From QZKY01 sp963666295 (lineage in GTDB: Bacteria; Pseudomonadota; Gammaproteobacteria; Burkholderiales; Burkholderiaceae_D): a stretch of 64,000 nucleotides of DNA. Positions 42,264 through 51,624 of this stretch are shown here, piece after piece. The position numbers and the translations under genes are program-made. The notes below the pieces were generated by a model. The model was not told the DNA's origin. It saw nothing but the letters and a program-made list of their open reading frames with translations, and did not search any database. The stretch spans positions 1,612,001-1,676,000 of the forward strand of contig OY762707.1 of NCBI GenBank assembly GCA_963666295.1. Direction: 5' to 3'. The stretch's first letter is position 1; each line of letters starts with the position of its first letter.

Positions 42264-44066
42264 CTATTGCGTGGATTGTGCAATTTGTCGCTGCAATTCT
42301 TTTTGTTGCTGTGTCAGTATCTGGTGGCGCTCACGTAATTCTTCAAGAGGCATGGCATTATTTGCGGTCTCGGAAGTGAGTTTTTGCAGTTCTTCTCGGA
42401 TTTCGTTGACGCGTATGCGTCGAATTGCATCAAGCAACTCTTGTTGTGTCGGCTCTGGGTCAAAGTCGCGGCTGGCTGCAATTTCGGAAATCAGGCTGTC
42501 GAAATCGGGGCCCGTCTGGCGGAGTTGTTCTGACAGCGTTGCAAAACGGACTTCTTCGCCGATGGACAGGATGGTTTCGAGCAGTTGCGTCATCATGCTG
42601 GCATGGCCGGTGGCGAGACGTGTGATAACGCCAGTTGCTTCTTCGTCCAGTTCATAAGCCAGGGCAGGACAGGCGAGTAGCGCGCGTATGGTTTGACGTT
42701 CCAGACCGATCGGCTGTGTGCGCTTCTGGCGGGCAGGGGCTTTTCGCTTATTGTTTGCGGGCTTGCTGAGCTCGAATGCTGCTTCCAGTTCGGCAGGGCT
42801 GACCTGAGCCAGTTGTGCCAGACTGCGCAGGATTTGCATCCGTAATGCAGTGGCTGGCATCAACTTGATGAGTGGTTTGGCGACGAACTGCATTTTGGCG
42901 CGCCCCTCAGGGCTGTTCAGGTCGTTTCCCTCGGAGACGGCCTGAAGCAGGAATTGCGACAGCGGGCTGGCGTCGGCAACGGCTTGTTCAAACACTTTCG
43001 CGCCGTTGGCGCGGATGAAACTGTCCGGGTCATGTTCCGCCGGAAGGAACAAAAATTTGATGGTTTTATTGTCTGCTGCGAATGGCAGACTGGCTTCCAT
43101 TGCGCGGCGTGCGGCGCGTTGGCCTGCTTTGTCGCCATCAAAGCAGAAGATGACACAGTCTGTCTGCCTCAGTAATTTTTGCACATGGGTGGGTGTACAG
43201 GCGGTGCCGAGCGTGGCAATGGTTTGCGGAAACCCCAGTTGCGCCAGCGCCAGGACATCCATATAGCCTTCAGTGACGAGTACATAGCCTGCTTCCCGTA
43301 TGGCCTGACGTGCTTCGAACAGGCCGTAGAGTTCGCTACCCTTGTGAAACAGGGCTGTTTCTGGTGAGTTCAGGTATTTCGGTTCTCCGTTTCCCATGAC
43401 GCGCCCACCAAAGCCGATGGTCTGGCCTTTGTTATTCCTGATTGGGAACATGATGCGATCACGAAAACGGTCGTAACGCTTGCTATTGGTGCCCGGCGCC
43501 TCATTTTTACTGATGACCAGGCCGGACTCTTCCAATGTGCCTGCTTCGTAGTCCGGGAAGACTGTGCGCAATCCATCCCATCCGGCGGGGGCATAGCCGA
43601 GGCCATAACGCGCAGCGATTTCGCCAGTCAGGCCGCGCCCTTTCAGGTAATCAATGGCCTGCGGAGCGGTGCGCAACATTTTGCGGTAATGCTCACAAGC
43701 ATGCTGCATGATTTCTGAAAGTGCGAGACTCTTGGCTTGTTGTTTGGCGCGCTCAATGGGAGGAATGTTTTCTTTTTCCTCAGGAACAGCCATGCCCACT
43801 TGTTGCGCCAGTGCGTGCACCGCTTCCACAAAGGACAGTCCGGCGTATTCCATCAGGAAGCTGATGGCGGTGCCATTCTGGCCGCACCCAAAGCAGTGAT
43901 AAAACTGTTTGGTTGGGCTGACGGTAAAACTGGGTGTTTTTTCGCCATGAAAGGGGCATAGTCCCAACATGTTGGCGCCGGCTTTCTTCAGGGGAACATA
44001 GCCACCCACCACGTCGACAATGTCAACGCGGTTAAGCAGATCTTGTATGAAAGAATGCGGTATCAC
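42264..44066 (-). CDS. dnaG: DNA primase
   Basis: This 600-residue protein starts at a GTG. It has a CHC2 zinc finger (C37, H40, C58, C61 in 'GLCPFHGEKTPSF' and 'FYHCFGCGQNG'), a catalytic core with 'RIMFPIRNNKGQTIGFGGRV' and the TOPRIM segment 'LVTEGYMDVLALAQLG' with 'IFCFDGDKAGQRAARRA'. A C-terminal helicase-interacting domain follows. It makes RNA primers for DNA replication. It lies in the macromolecular synthesis operon between yqeY and rpoD; about 240 bp before rpoD could hold an internal promoter, which I did not pin down. Confidence 0.97.
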   Translation of the reverse strand: MIPHSFIQDLLNRVDIVDVVGGYVPLKKAGANMLGLCPFHGEKTPSFTVSPTKQFYHCFGCGQNGTAISFLMEYAGLSFVEAVHALAQQVGMAVPEEKENIPPIERAKQQAKSLALSEIMQHACEHYRKMLRTAPQAIDYLKGRGLTGEIAARYGLGYAPAGWDGLRTVFPDYEAGTLEESGLVISKNEAPGTNSKRYDRFRDRIMFPIRNNKGQTIGFGGRVMGNGEPKYLNSPETALFHKGSELYGLFEARQAIREAGYVLVTEGYMDVLALAQLGFPQTIATLGTACTPTHVQKLLRQTDCVIFCFDGDKAGQRAARRAMEASLPFAADNKTIKFLFLPAEHDPDSFIRANGAKVFEQAVADASPLSQFLLQAVSEGNDLNSPEGRAKMQFVAKPLIKLMPATALRMQILRSLAQLAQVSPAELEAAFELSKPANNKRKAPARQKRTQPIGLERQTIRALLACPALAYELDEEATGVITRLATGHASMMTQLLETILSIGEEVRFATLSEQLRQTGPDFDSLISEIAASRDFDPEPTQQELLDAIRRIRVNEIREELQKLTSETANNAMPLEELRERHQILTQQQKELQRQIAQSTQ

Positions 44067-44130
44067 TCAGCCGGAGGTAATGATTTGTCATGGGAAACAT
44101 ATCTTTGCACAGTTTGACTGTGGCGCCAAA

Positions 44131-44574
44131 TCACTTGCTGGAGAGGGCTTCTTTGACCAGCGCGGAGACGCGCGACATGTCGGCGCGCCCAGCAAGTGTT
44201 TGCTTGAGTGCTCCCATGACTTTCCCCATGTCTTGTGGCCCAGCTGCAGTTGCCGCTACGGCGGCAACTGCAGCGGCGAGCTCGTCATTAGAAAGTTGTG
44301 TCGGCATGTAAGCGGCAAGAATATCTATTTCCGCTTTTTCAACATCGGCCAGATCCTGACGTCCGCCAGCCACAAACTGGGTGATTGAATCTTTGCGTTG
44401 CTTGATCATGCGCTCGATGATTGCCTGAACCTGTGCGTCATCAAGTTCAATGCGCTCATCCACTTCCTTTTGCTTGATGGCCGCGGTCAACATGCGGATG
44501 GTGCCAAGTTTTTGTGCTTCCTTGGCGCGCATGGCGGCTTTCATGTCTTCGGTAATCTGGGCTTTGAGGCTCAT
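44131..44574 (-). CDS. GatB/YqeY domain-containing protein
   Basis: The protein is 147 residues from the ATG at 44574, preceded by AGGAAG. The longer open frame adds eight residues. It is all-helical, like the tail domain of GatB: 'MSLKAQITEDMKAAMRAKEA', 'LGTIRMLTAAIKQKEVDERI', 'GALKQTLAGRADMSRVSALV'. YqeY-type proteins are thought to bind tRNA, but their exact role is unknown. A gene of this family commonly lies between rpsU and dnaG in Burkholderiales, as here. Confidence 0.9.
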   Translation of the reverse strand: MSLKAQITEDMKAAMRAKEAQKLGTIRMLTAAIKQKEVDERIELDDAQVQAIIERMIKQRKDSITQFVAGGRQDLADVEKAEIDILAAYMPTQLSNDELAAAVAAVAATAAGPQDMGKVMGALKQTLAGRADMSRVSALVKEALSSK

Positions 44575-44605
44575 GTCGCTTCCTTTTTTGAGGATCAAAC
44601 AACGA

Positions 44606-44636
44606 AAACCCGCTGCGGATCAACCAGAGCGGGTTT
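44606..44636 (-). terminator. Intra-operon hairpin after rpsU (attenuator-like)
   Basis: AAACCCGCT (44606-44614) and AGCGGGTTT (44628-44636) form a perfect 9-bp stem with a 13-nt loop between rpsU and yqeY. On the transcribed strand it is followed by only a short, broken T stretch. Partial termination would lower yqeY-dnaG-rpoD relative to rpsU, as in the E. coli operon. Confidence 0.65.
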
Positions 44637-44670
44637 GCTTGCGTGCCGCGAGGAGTCGCGCGGCAACGAA

Positions 44671-44883
44671 TTAGTACATTTTCTTTGGCAGTTGCTGACT
44701 GCGTATGCGCTTGTAATGACGCTTGACGGCAGCTGCACGCTTGCGTTTACGCTCGGCAGTTGGCTTTTCGTAGAATTCGCGTGCGCGCAATTCGGTCAAC
44801 AAGCCAGTTTTTTCAATAGTGCGCTTGAAGCGACGCATGGCGACTTCAAACGGTTCATTCTCTTTAACGCGGATAGTGGTCAT
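44671..44883 (-). CDS. rpsU: 30S ribosomal protein S21
   Basis: This 70-residue basic protein begins 'MTTIRVKENEPFEVAMRRFK' and contains the S21 signature 'ELRAREFYEKPTAERKRKRA'. It binds the 30S subunit near the 3' end of 16S rRNA and helps initiation. It is the first gene of the macromolecular synthesis operon. Confidence 0.97.
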   Translation of the reverse strand: MTTIRVKENEPFEVAMRRFKRTIEKTGLLTELRAREFYEKPTAERKRKRAAAVKRHYKRIRSQQLPKKMY

Positions 44884-45020
44884 GTAGTTTTCAAATGCAA
44901 TGTACAGAAAATAAGACGAGAATCATAACAGCATTTTCGCTTTAATGGAAGAATACTGTGTCATTTAAGTGGCATTGCGTGTGCGCTTATTGATGCGGCA
45001 CGAATAAATTTGAAATATGC

Positions 45021-45133
45021 GCATGTCATGCCAGCGCAGGCTGGCATCCAGTGTCGTTAAGATGCCGCTTGGGTCTCAGGCTTACGCTGCAGAGCAAAGC
45101 CACTGGGCCCCAGCCTACGCTGGGGCGACGCAA
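45021..45133. repeat. Bipartite REP-like palindromic element
   Basis: The left arm (45024-45053, core CCAGCGCAGGCTGG) and right arm (45101-45130, core CCCAGCCTACGCTGGGG) are each small palindromes. They are also inverted copies of each other, separated by about 47 bp. This is the layout of interspersed REP/BIME-type repeats between genes in many proteobacteria. It lies between rpsU and the lipoprotein gene, a 322-bp gap otherwise without genes. Confidence 0.65.
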
Positions 45134-45205
45134 GGGCGCAAATTTGATACTTCAAACTTCAACTTGCCGAATCAATAGAATCAATTTGATCAGGTGGCGT
45201 CAAAT

Positions 45206-45853
45206 CTAGCGATACCGAGCCGGTTCGGCCACAAAAATTTCTACGCGCCGATTTTGCGCGCGCCCCTCAAAGGTCGCATTACTGGCAATCGGTTCGCGCG
45301 AGCCGCGCCCTTCCACAACGATCCGGTCAGGTGAAACGCCACGACTGACCAGATAATTCCCCACACTTCTTGCACGGCGACGGGAGAGCGGCAGATTGAC
45401 GGCGTCGGTGCCCGTGCTGTCCGTGTGGCCGACAATGTTAATGACGGTGTTTGGGTTGCGATTCAGGCTAGTGGAAAAGCGATCAAGAAGGTTGGCAAAG
45501 CTTGGCGAAATTTGACTACTGCCAGAGTTGAAAGAGATGTCGCCGGGTATTTGCAGCATGAGCTGGTTGTTCCTGGTTTGCCTGATTTGAACGTCTGTGC
45601 CGTATGTCGCTTGCTGCATTTCCATGCGCTGTTGCTCCATCCGTTTTGACCAGATATACCCGGTAGTGCCACCCAGTGCGGCACCAATAACGGCACCTTC
45701 TCCGGTGTGCCCGGTGGCAGAACCGATTATTGCGCCACCAACGGCGCCAATGCCAGCCCCAGTGAAGGTGTCACGCTCAGTTTGTGTCATGTTGGCACAA
45801 CCTGACAGCGCTAGCGTGACAGCTACGGATGATAGGATGAGTCTGGTGCGCAT
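45206..45853 (-). CDS. OmpA-family lipoprotein with glycine zipper (YiaD-like)
   Basis: The protein is 215 residues from the ATG at 45853, preceded by GAGGAG. It has a lipoprotein signal ending in the lipobox 'LALSGCAN'. A glycine-zipper segment follows ('GAGIGAVGGAIIGSATGHTG'), then a C-terminal OmpA-like peptidoglycan-binding domain ('NIVGHTDSTGTDAVNLPLSR', 'VEGRGSREPIASN'). It probably anchors the outer membrane to peptidoglycan. Confidence 0.9.
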   Translation of the reverse strand: MRTRLILSSVAVTLALSGCANMTQTERDTFTGAGIGAVGGAIIGSATGHTGEGAVIGAALGGTTGYIWSKRMEQQRMEMQQATYGTDVQIRQTRNNQLMLQIPGDISFNSGSSQISPSFANLLDRFSTSLNRNPNTVINIVGHTDSTGTDAVNLPLSRRRARSVGNYLVSRGVSPDRIVVEGRGSREPIASNATFEGRAQNRRVEIFVAEPARYR

Positions 45854-45982
45854 ACATATCTCCTCAATTGTTAGCCAAAGCTCGAGTTTGACACGGCACA
45901 GCATATTTTACTGCGCCGGTACCAGAAATCAGTTAGAACGTTTGTTCTAGATCAAAACAGGGTCAATTGATAGCAGGGATAT

Positions 45983-46009
45983 AAAAAAGGCAGCCGAAGC
46001 TGCCTTTTT
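45983..46009. terminator. Bidirectional terminator between hppA and the OmpA-like gene
   Basis: AAAAAAGGCAGC, a CGAA tetraloop and GCTGCCTTTTT form a symmetric hairpin with A and T flanks. It lies just after the hppA stop codon and works in the hppA direction. Confidence 0.85.
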
Positions 46010-46024
46010 GGGGAAGAGAAAGCT

Positions 46025-48184
46025 TTATTTTGCGTCAGCCGGTTTTGCTGGCAACACTTTCGGTAATACTGGCGCTTCAACCTTTGCGGGTGCCTGAATG
46101 GCGTGTTCAGGCGCTGGGGCGATATGCGCGTTGGATGAGGCTACGCCTGATACTGGCAACAGCGGTACGATCAAGAGCGCTACGATGTTGATGATCTTGA
46201 TTAGCGGATTAACGGCTGGGCCAGCAGTGTCTTTGTATGGATCGCCGACGGTGTCACCGGTAACCGCTGCCTTATGCGCTTCCGAGCCTTTGCCGCCGCA
46301 GTGACCATCTTCGATATACTTCTTGGCGTTATCCCAGGCACCGCCGCCGGTCGTCATCGAAATTGCGACGAACAGGCCGGTAACAATAGTGCCCATCAGC
46401 AGGCCACCCAGCGCAGCTGCGCCAAGGATCAGGCCAACCAGGATTGGTACGACGACAGGCAACAGCGATGGCAGAATCATTTCCTTGATCGCAGCACTGG
46501 TCAGCATGTCTACAGCCTTGTCGTATTCCGGTTTTCCGGAACCATCCATGATGCCGGGAATTTCACGGAATTGGCGGCGCACTTCAATCACAACCGAACC
46601 GGCGGCACGACCCACGGCTTCCATCGCCATGGCGCTGAACAGGTAGGGAATCAAGCCACCAATGATCAGGCCAACGATGACTTTCGGGTCGGAGAGGTCA
46701 AAAGTGGTGCTTTGACCGACTGATTCCAGCGCGTGGGTATAGTCGGCAAACAGAACCAGCGCAGCCAGACCGGCAGAGCCAATAGCGTAACCTTTGGTAA
46801 CGGCCTTGGTGGTGTTGCCAACGGCATCCAGTGGGTCGGTAATGGCGCGCACCGAATCTGGCATTTCAGCCATTTCTGCAATGCCACCAGCGTTATCGGT
46901 GATTGGGCCGTAGGCATCCAGCGCAACCACGATACCTGCCATGGAGAGCATGGAGGTCGCTGCAATCGCGACGCCATACAGGCCACCGATCTTGTAGGTA
47001 ACCAGAATCGAGGCACAGACGGCGAGAACTGGATAGGCCGTGGATTTCATGGAAACACCGAGACCAGCAATGATGTTCGTGCCATGGCCGGTGGTGGAGG
47101 CTTCTGCAATGTGTCTGACTGGTTTGAAATCGGTACTGGTGTAGTACTCGGTAATGAAAACCATCAACCCGGTGAGTACCAGGCCCACAACGGTGGATCC
47201 GATCATTGGCCAGAGCATTTCGCGCGGCATGACGAGGTAAGTCACGGCGGCAAAGCCAATCAGAGACAGGCCACCAGCCCACCACAAGCCGGTGTAGAGC
47301 GCCGACATAATTTTTTTGCCCGGCTTGGCTTTGACCATGGAGCAGCCGATGATGGAGCCAATGATCGAAACGCCACCCAGCAACAGTGGGTAAATAATCG
47401 CTTGAGTCGTGGCGTTAGTGATTAGCAGTGCGCCGAGCAACATGGTCGCAATCAGCGTGACGACATAGGTTTCAAACAAGTCAGCTGCCATGCCCGCACA
47501 GTCACCGACGTTATCGCCAACGTTGTCCGCAATCACGGCAGGGTTGCGTGGATCGTCTTCAGGAATGCCGGCTTCTACCTTGCCGACCAGATCGGCACCG
47601 ACATCTGCACCCTTGGTGAAGATACCGCCGCCCAGACGGGCAAAAATCGAAATCAGCGAGGCGCCAAATGCCAAGCCAATCAGTGGCTTGATGATGTCAT
47701 GCTGAGACAGTGTCGTATCTGCCGGTGCCAGTGCAACGAGTGCCATGTAGAAAAGAACAACGCCGAGCAAGCCCAGTCCAGCGACCAGCATGCCGGTAAT
47801 GGCACCGCCCTTGAAGGCGATGTCCAGTGCTTCGTTCATGCCTTTGGTGGCGGCCTGTGCCGTGCGTACATTGGCGCGCACGGAAACGTTCATCCCAATG
47901 AAGCCACAAGCGCCGGACAGTACTGCACCGATGACGAAACCCACGGCCGTGGAAACCCCCAGCCCTGGAATAACCGCAATTACAATTGTTAGCGCCACAC
48001 CCACAATACCAATGGTGCGATATTGTCTTGCCAGATAGGCTGCAGCGCCCTGCTGAATGGCAGACGCAATTTCTTGCATCCGCTCATTGCCAGCATCTTG
48101 CTTCAGAATCCAGCCACGCGCCCATAGTCCGTAAATGACGGCGATAATGCCGCAAACTACGGTGAACCCCAAACCTGCTGTCAT
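46025..48184 (-). CDS. hppA: K+-independent membrane H+-translocating pyrophosphatase
   Basis: This 719-residue protein has about 16 transmembrane helices and the pyrophosphate-binding motif 'KVEAGIPEDDPRNPAVIADN' with 'VGDNVGDCAGMAADLFETY'. In 'GNTTKAVTKGYAIGSA' (near residues 456-471) the lysine after GNTT is the residue that marks K+-independent proton pumps. The enzyme couples PPi hydrolysis to proton export. A Pro/Ala-rich tail of about 40 residues extends beyond the core. AAGGAG precedes the ATG. Confidence 0.95.
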   Translation of the reverse strand: MTAGLGFTVVCGIIAVIYGLWARGWILKQDAGNERMQEIASAIQQGAAAYLARQYRTIGIVGVALTIVIAVIPGLGVSTAVGFVIGAVLSGACGFIGMNVSVRANVRTAQAATKGMNEALDIAFKGGAITGMLVAGLGLLGVVLFYMALVALAPADTTLSQHDIIKPLIGLAFGASLISIFARLGGGIFTKGADVGADLVGKVEAGIPEDDPRNPAVIADNVGDNVGDCAGMAADLFETYVVTLIATMLLGALLITNATTQAIIYPLLLGGVSIIGSIIGCSMVKAKPGKKIMSALYTGLWWAGGLSLIGFAAVTYLVMPREMLWPMIGSTVVGLVLTGLMVFITEYYTSTDFKPVRHIAEASTTGHGTNIIAGLGVSMKSTAYPVLAVCASILVTYKIGGLYGVAIAATSMLSMAGIVVALDAYGPITDNAGGIAEMAEMPDSVRAITDPLDAVGNTTKAVTKGYAIGSAGLAALVLFADYTHALESVGQSTTFDLSDPKVIVGLIIGGLIPYLFSAMAMEAVGRAAGSVVIEVRRQFREIPGIMDGSGKPEYDKAVDMLTSAAIKEMILPSLLPVVVPILVGLILGAAALGGLLMGTIVTGLFVAISMTTGGGAWDNAKKYIEDGHCGGKGSEAHKAAVTGDTVGDPYKDTAGPAVNPLIKIINIVALLIVPLLPVSGVASSNAHIAPAPEHAIQAPAKVEAPVLPKVLPAKPADAK

Positions 48185-48368
48185 GTCTACTCCTTGAATG
48201 TATGACTTTTATTAAATTAAATATTTGCACTTCCAATTCCGGTTGAAACCGACAGCATGAATCACGGATGTTTCTGTTTAATTGCCGATTTCAACGAGAA
48301 TTGGAATAACCCTTATTTTATTTTTGGGCACAGTCGCATGAGACTGTGTCCAGACTTATAAAAACTGC

Positions 48369-49025
48369 TTAACTCTTCAATGCCTCCAGGGTGTTGGCGC
48401 GGATGTCGTCAATCGAACCGACGCCTTCAATCTTGCGATATTTAGGCGCGCCAGGCTGCCCGGATTTTGCCCAGTCGCCGTAGTAGCCCAGCAAAACTTC
48501 GGTTTGCTCGTGATAGACCGAAAGACGCTTCTTGACGGTTTCTTCATTGTCGTCGTCGCGCTGGATCAGGTCTTCACCCGTTACATCATCCTTGCCTTCC
48601 ACTTTCGGTGGGTTGTGCTGAAGGTGATAAGTGCGACCGGAGGCGAGATGCACGCGGCGGCCGACCATGCGATCGACAATCGTTTCATCAGGCACGTCAA
48701 TTTCGATCACGTAGTCGATGGCAATGCCGGCTTCTTTCATGGCTTCTGCCTGACCTAATGTGCGCGGAAAACCGTCGAATAGATAGCCTTTTTCACAGTC
48801 AGGCTCTTTCAGGCGATCCTTGACCAGATTGATGATCAGGTCGTCTGATACCAGCCCGCCCGCGTCCATGACTTTTTTGGCTTCGATGCCAAGCGGCGTG
48901 CCAGCCTTGACGGCGGCGCGCAACATGTCGCCCGTCGAGATTTGCGGGATGCCGTATTGCTCCCGAATATAACTTGCTTGAGTTCCCTTGCCAGCGCCAG
49001 GCGCTCCTAACAGTATGAGACGCAT
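48369..49025 (-). CDS. adk: Adenylate kinase
   Basis: The protein is 218 residues from the ATG at 49025, with AAAGGA upstream. It has the P-loop 'GAPGAGKGT' (7-15), 'DGFPRTLGQAEAM' and a long LID region ('GRRVHLASGRTYHLQHNPPK'). It interconverts AMP, ADP and ATP. It lies 33 bp after kdsB in the kdsB-adk order usual in Burkholderiales. Confidence 0.96.
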   Translation of the reverse strand: MRLILLGAPGAGKGTQASYIREQYGIPQISTGDMLRAAVKAGTPLGIEAKKVMDAGGLVSDDLIINLVKDRLKEPDCEKGYLFDGFPRTLGQAEAMKEAGIAIDYVIEIDVPDETIVDRMVGRRVHLASGRTYHLQHNPPKVEGKDDVTGEDLIQRDDDNEETVKKRLSVYHEQTEVLLGYYGDWAKSGQPGAPKYRKIEGVGSIDDIRANTLEALKS

Positions 49026-49058
49026 GAGTTTTCCTTTAAATGAGTGCAATCTGCTTAT

Positions 49059-49832
49059 TCATGATTGCCCTGTTTCTTGCACAGCTTCAAAATGCTTTTG
49101 CACACGCGCCAGATCGTGCGGCGTATCGACGCCAGCGGCAGGCGCGTATTGCGTGACGTGTACGGCTATTGGATAGCCGTGCCATAAGGCACGCAATTGC
49201 TCCAGCGATTCAGCCAGTTCCAGCGGCGACGGTTCCAGCTTTGGGTAGGTTTGCAAAAATGCATTGCTAAAGGCATACAGGCCAATGTGGCGCAGCGGCG
49301 CGTAATTGGCTGGCAGTGCTTCTCTGGATTCGGCAAAGCCGTCCCGGTGCCACGGAATGGCGGCGCGCGAGAAGTACAGGGCGCGATTGTTCTTGTCCAG
49401 CACGACCTTGACGGCGTTTGGATTGAACATATCGTTTGCCAGCGCAATCGGATGCGCGGCAGTGGCAATCGGCGCATCCCTGTTGACCAGTGATGCAACG
49501 GCGTCAATCAGTGCTGGATCAATGAGTGGCTCATCGCCTTGCACGTTGACGATCACCTCATCGTCAGGCAAGTTCAGCGTGGCGGCTACTTCGGCAATTC
49601 GGTCTGTTCCGGACGGATGATCGGCAAAGGTGAATTGCGCCCGGATGCCAAAACGCGCACAGGCTTCAATAATGTCTGGATGATCTGCTGCCACCATCAC
49701 GTTTGCTGCGCCGGATAGTTGGGCGCGCTCTGCAACGCGTACGACCATAGGCTTGCCGCCCAGATCGGCCAGAGGCTTGCGGGGCAGTCGGGTCGATGCA
49801 ATGCGTGCCGGAATGATGACAGTAAAAGACAT
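49059..49832 (-). CDS. kdsB: 3-deoxy-manno-octulosonate cytidylyltransferase (CMP-KDO synthetase)
   Basis: The protein is 257 residues from the ATG at 49832 ('MSFTVIIPARIASTRLPRKP'); the open frame adds 13 residues. It has the cytidylyltransferase signature and 'VIVNVQGDEPLIDPALID'. It activates KDO with CTP for transfer to lipid A. It follows the trm112-like gene by about 45 bp. Confidence 0.96.
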   Translation of the reverse strand: MSFTVIIPARIASTRLPRKPLADLGGKPMVVRVAERAQLSGAANVMVAADHPDIIEACARFGIRAQFTFADHPSGTDRIAEVAATLNLPDDEVIVNVQGDEPLIDPALIDAVASLVNRDAPIATAAHPIALANDMFNPNAVKVVLDKNNRALYFSRAAIPWHRDGFAESREALPANYAPLRHIGLYAFSNAFLQTYPKLEPSPLELAESLEQLRALWHGYPIAVHVTQYAPAAGVDTPHDLARVQKHFEAVQETGQS

Positions 49833-49876
49833 GGATGATGCGTGCGATAGTCTGGAGCGTTTGTTGCGCAATCAGC

Positions 49877-50077
49877 TTATTGGTTGTTCGAGCCGGTTTC
49901 CACTTCCTGTTCATCGTCCAGAGTGCGCGCCTGGTCTGCCCACATGATCGGGATGTCATCACGAATCGGGTAGGCAAGCTTGTCTGCGCGACAAATCAGC
50001 TCCTTTGCTTGCTTGTCATATTCCAGAGGCCCTTTGCAAAGCGGGCATACCAGAATGTCAAGAAGTTCAGTCTGCAT
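49877..50077 (-). CDS. Trm112-family protein
   Basis: This 66-residue protein begins 'MQTELLDILVCPLCKGPLEY' with a CPLC knuckle and continues 'LICRADKLAYPIRDDIPIM', the Trm112/YcaR zinc-ribbon family. Such proteins serve as methyltransferase activators or have unknown roles. It overlaps the lpxK 3' end by 11 bases and precedes kdsB, as in E. coli (lpxK-ycaR-kdsB). Confidence 0.93.
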   Translation of the reverse strand: MQTELLDILVCPLCKGPLEYDKQAKELICRADKLAYPIRDDIPIMWADQARTLDDEQEVETGSNNQ

Positions 50078-51068
50078 GTAGTTGCTCCACGATTTGTCCG
50101 ATCAAGGCCGCATCAATCTGCGCGTCAACAGGCACAACCCACAATTGTCTGCTCTGAAACGAATCGAAAAACGAACATTTTACTGCATCTTTTTCCGTAA
50201 TAAGAATGATCTCGGCATCAATATTGAGAAAAGGGTTGGTTTTGTAGTCAAAATGATCCGGTAAGGGGATTTCTGAAAATTGCAGACCGGCAGATTGCAA
50301 TAAAGAAAAAAAACGCTGTGGGTTGCCGATGCCAGCAGCGGCCGCTATTTTGAGTTTTCCAGGCGAGGTTTCGGGCGCGAACGAGCCCAGTGCGTTAAGG
50401 GCAATGCTTTGAGAGCGGTCGGCTATATGCTCTGCTCTTTCGCCGACTAGGTGCATGGCGTATGTGTTTTTGGCAGGGTGAAAGGTGGTGGGTGAATTGA
50501 TAATGGTGAAGTCACGCCGCCGGTCAGCGGGCTCACGTAGTGGCCCGGCCGGCAGCATGAGGCCATTGCCATTGCCGCGGTTATCGCACAGGATAATTTC
50601 AATGTCGCGTCGTAGTGCGTAATGCTGCAAGCCATCGTCGGAAATGATCACATCGACGTCCGGGTGTGCTGCAAGTAAGGCTTGACTGGTCGCAACACGG
50701 TTACGTCCAACGTAGAGCGGACATTTCGTGCGTTGGTAAATCAATAGCGGCTCATCACCCACTTTTTCGGGTTTGGCTTCGGCATTGACGGGCGTTGGAT
50801 GTGTATTGTTGCCGCCGTGTCCGCGTGAAATCACGCCTGGGTTGAAGCCTGCTTTGCGCAAAGCGTCAACCAGCCAGATGACAAAGGGCGTTTTGCCGGT
50901 GCCGCCGACAAAGATGTTGCCAACAATAATGACAGGAACGGAAAGGCGCGTCGATTTCAGTATGCCCAGGGTAAAAAGGGTTTTGCGCAGTGCGACGACA
51001 AGCCGGAATAGCAGGGAAAGCGGCCACAGAATCCATGCGGTCAGGCAACGGCGCTGCCAGATTTGCAT
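50067..51068 (-). CDS. lpxK: Tetraacyldisaccharide 4'-kinase
   Basis: The protein is 333 residues from the ATG at 51068 ('MQIWQRRCLTAWILW'), the form usual for the family. A TTG at 51104 with a GGAAA site would add 12 residues. After a hydrophobic N-terminal helix comes the P-loop 'VGNIFVGGTGKTPFVIWL', then 'ISRGHGGNNTHPTPV', 'DVIISDDGLQHYALRRDIEI' and 'ITEKDAVKCSFF'. LpxK adds the 4'-phosphate to lipid A. Its neighbours are exbD upstream and trm112 downstream. Confidence 0.94.
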   Translation of the reverse strand: MQIWQRRCLTAWILWPLSLLFRLVVALRKTLFTLGILKSTRLSVPVIIVGNIFVGGTGKTPFVIWLVDALRKAGFNPGVISRGHGGNNTHPTPVNAEAKPEKVGDEPLLIYQRTKCPLYVGRNRVATSQALLAAHPDVDVIISDDGLQHYALRRDIEIILCDNRGNGNGLMLPAGPLREPADRRRDFTIINSPTTFHPAKNTYAMHLVGERAEHIADRSQSIALNALGSFAPETSPGKLKIAAAAGIGNPQRFFSLLQSAGLQFSEIPLPDHFDYKTNPFLNIDAEIILITEKDAVKCSFFDSFQSRQLWVVPVDAQIDAALIGQIVEQLHAD

Positions 51069-51185
51069 GAGCGTGGATTCTAGTGCTGGCCGTTGTTGGG
51101 GCAAATTAATTTCCGTTCAAAAATAAGCGCTTGCAGCACACAACGATAGGGCGAACCAAAATGGACGTCAGCCAGTGCTACGCAT

Positions 51186-51605
51186 TCATTTGTTGCTTTG
51201 GGTGGCGAAGGTGAGGCGCGTCATTCCTGCCAATCTTGCTGCTTCCAGAACGTTGATGACGCGCTGGTGCGGCGCATCGCCATCGGCCGCCACGACGATG
51301 ATCGGGTCCTTGTCCATGTTTGTTGCGGCGTTTTTCAGGTCATCTGCCAGAGAGAGGGGATCATGGTAGCTGACGCGTACATTGTTGATCGCATATTCCC
51401 CTGCGGCATTGACTGAAACACTCAGTTCTTGCGGGCGCTCCATCATTTTGACCGCTTCGGCTGTGGGGAGCGCAACCTGCAATTCGGAATACTTGTTATA
51501 GGTTGTCGTAATCATCAAAAAGATCAGGATCACCAGCAAGACATCAATGAACGGAATCAGATTGATTTCCGGTTCTTCGTGGCGCTTGCCTTTGCGAAAA
51601 TTCAT
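51186..51605 (-). CDS. exbD: ExbD/TolR-family biopolymer transporter
   Basis: The protein is 139 residues from the ATG at 51605 ('MNFRKGKRHEEPEINLIPFI'), preceded by GGAGG. It has one transmembrane helix with the functional Asp in 'IPFIDVLLVILIFLM' and a periplasmic domain. With ExbB it uses the proton gradient to energise TonB-dependent or related transport. It lies 19 bp after exbB. Confidence 0.92.
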   Translation of the reverse strand: MNFRKGKRHEEPEINLIPFIDVLLVILIFLMITTTYNKYSELQVALPTAEAVKMMERPQELSVSVNAAGEYAINNVRVSYHDPLSLADDLKNAATNMDKDPIIVVAADGDAPHQRVINVLEAARLAGMTRLTFATQSNK

Positions 51606-51624
51606 GTTGGCGCCTCCTGGAGGA

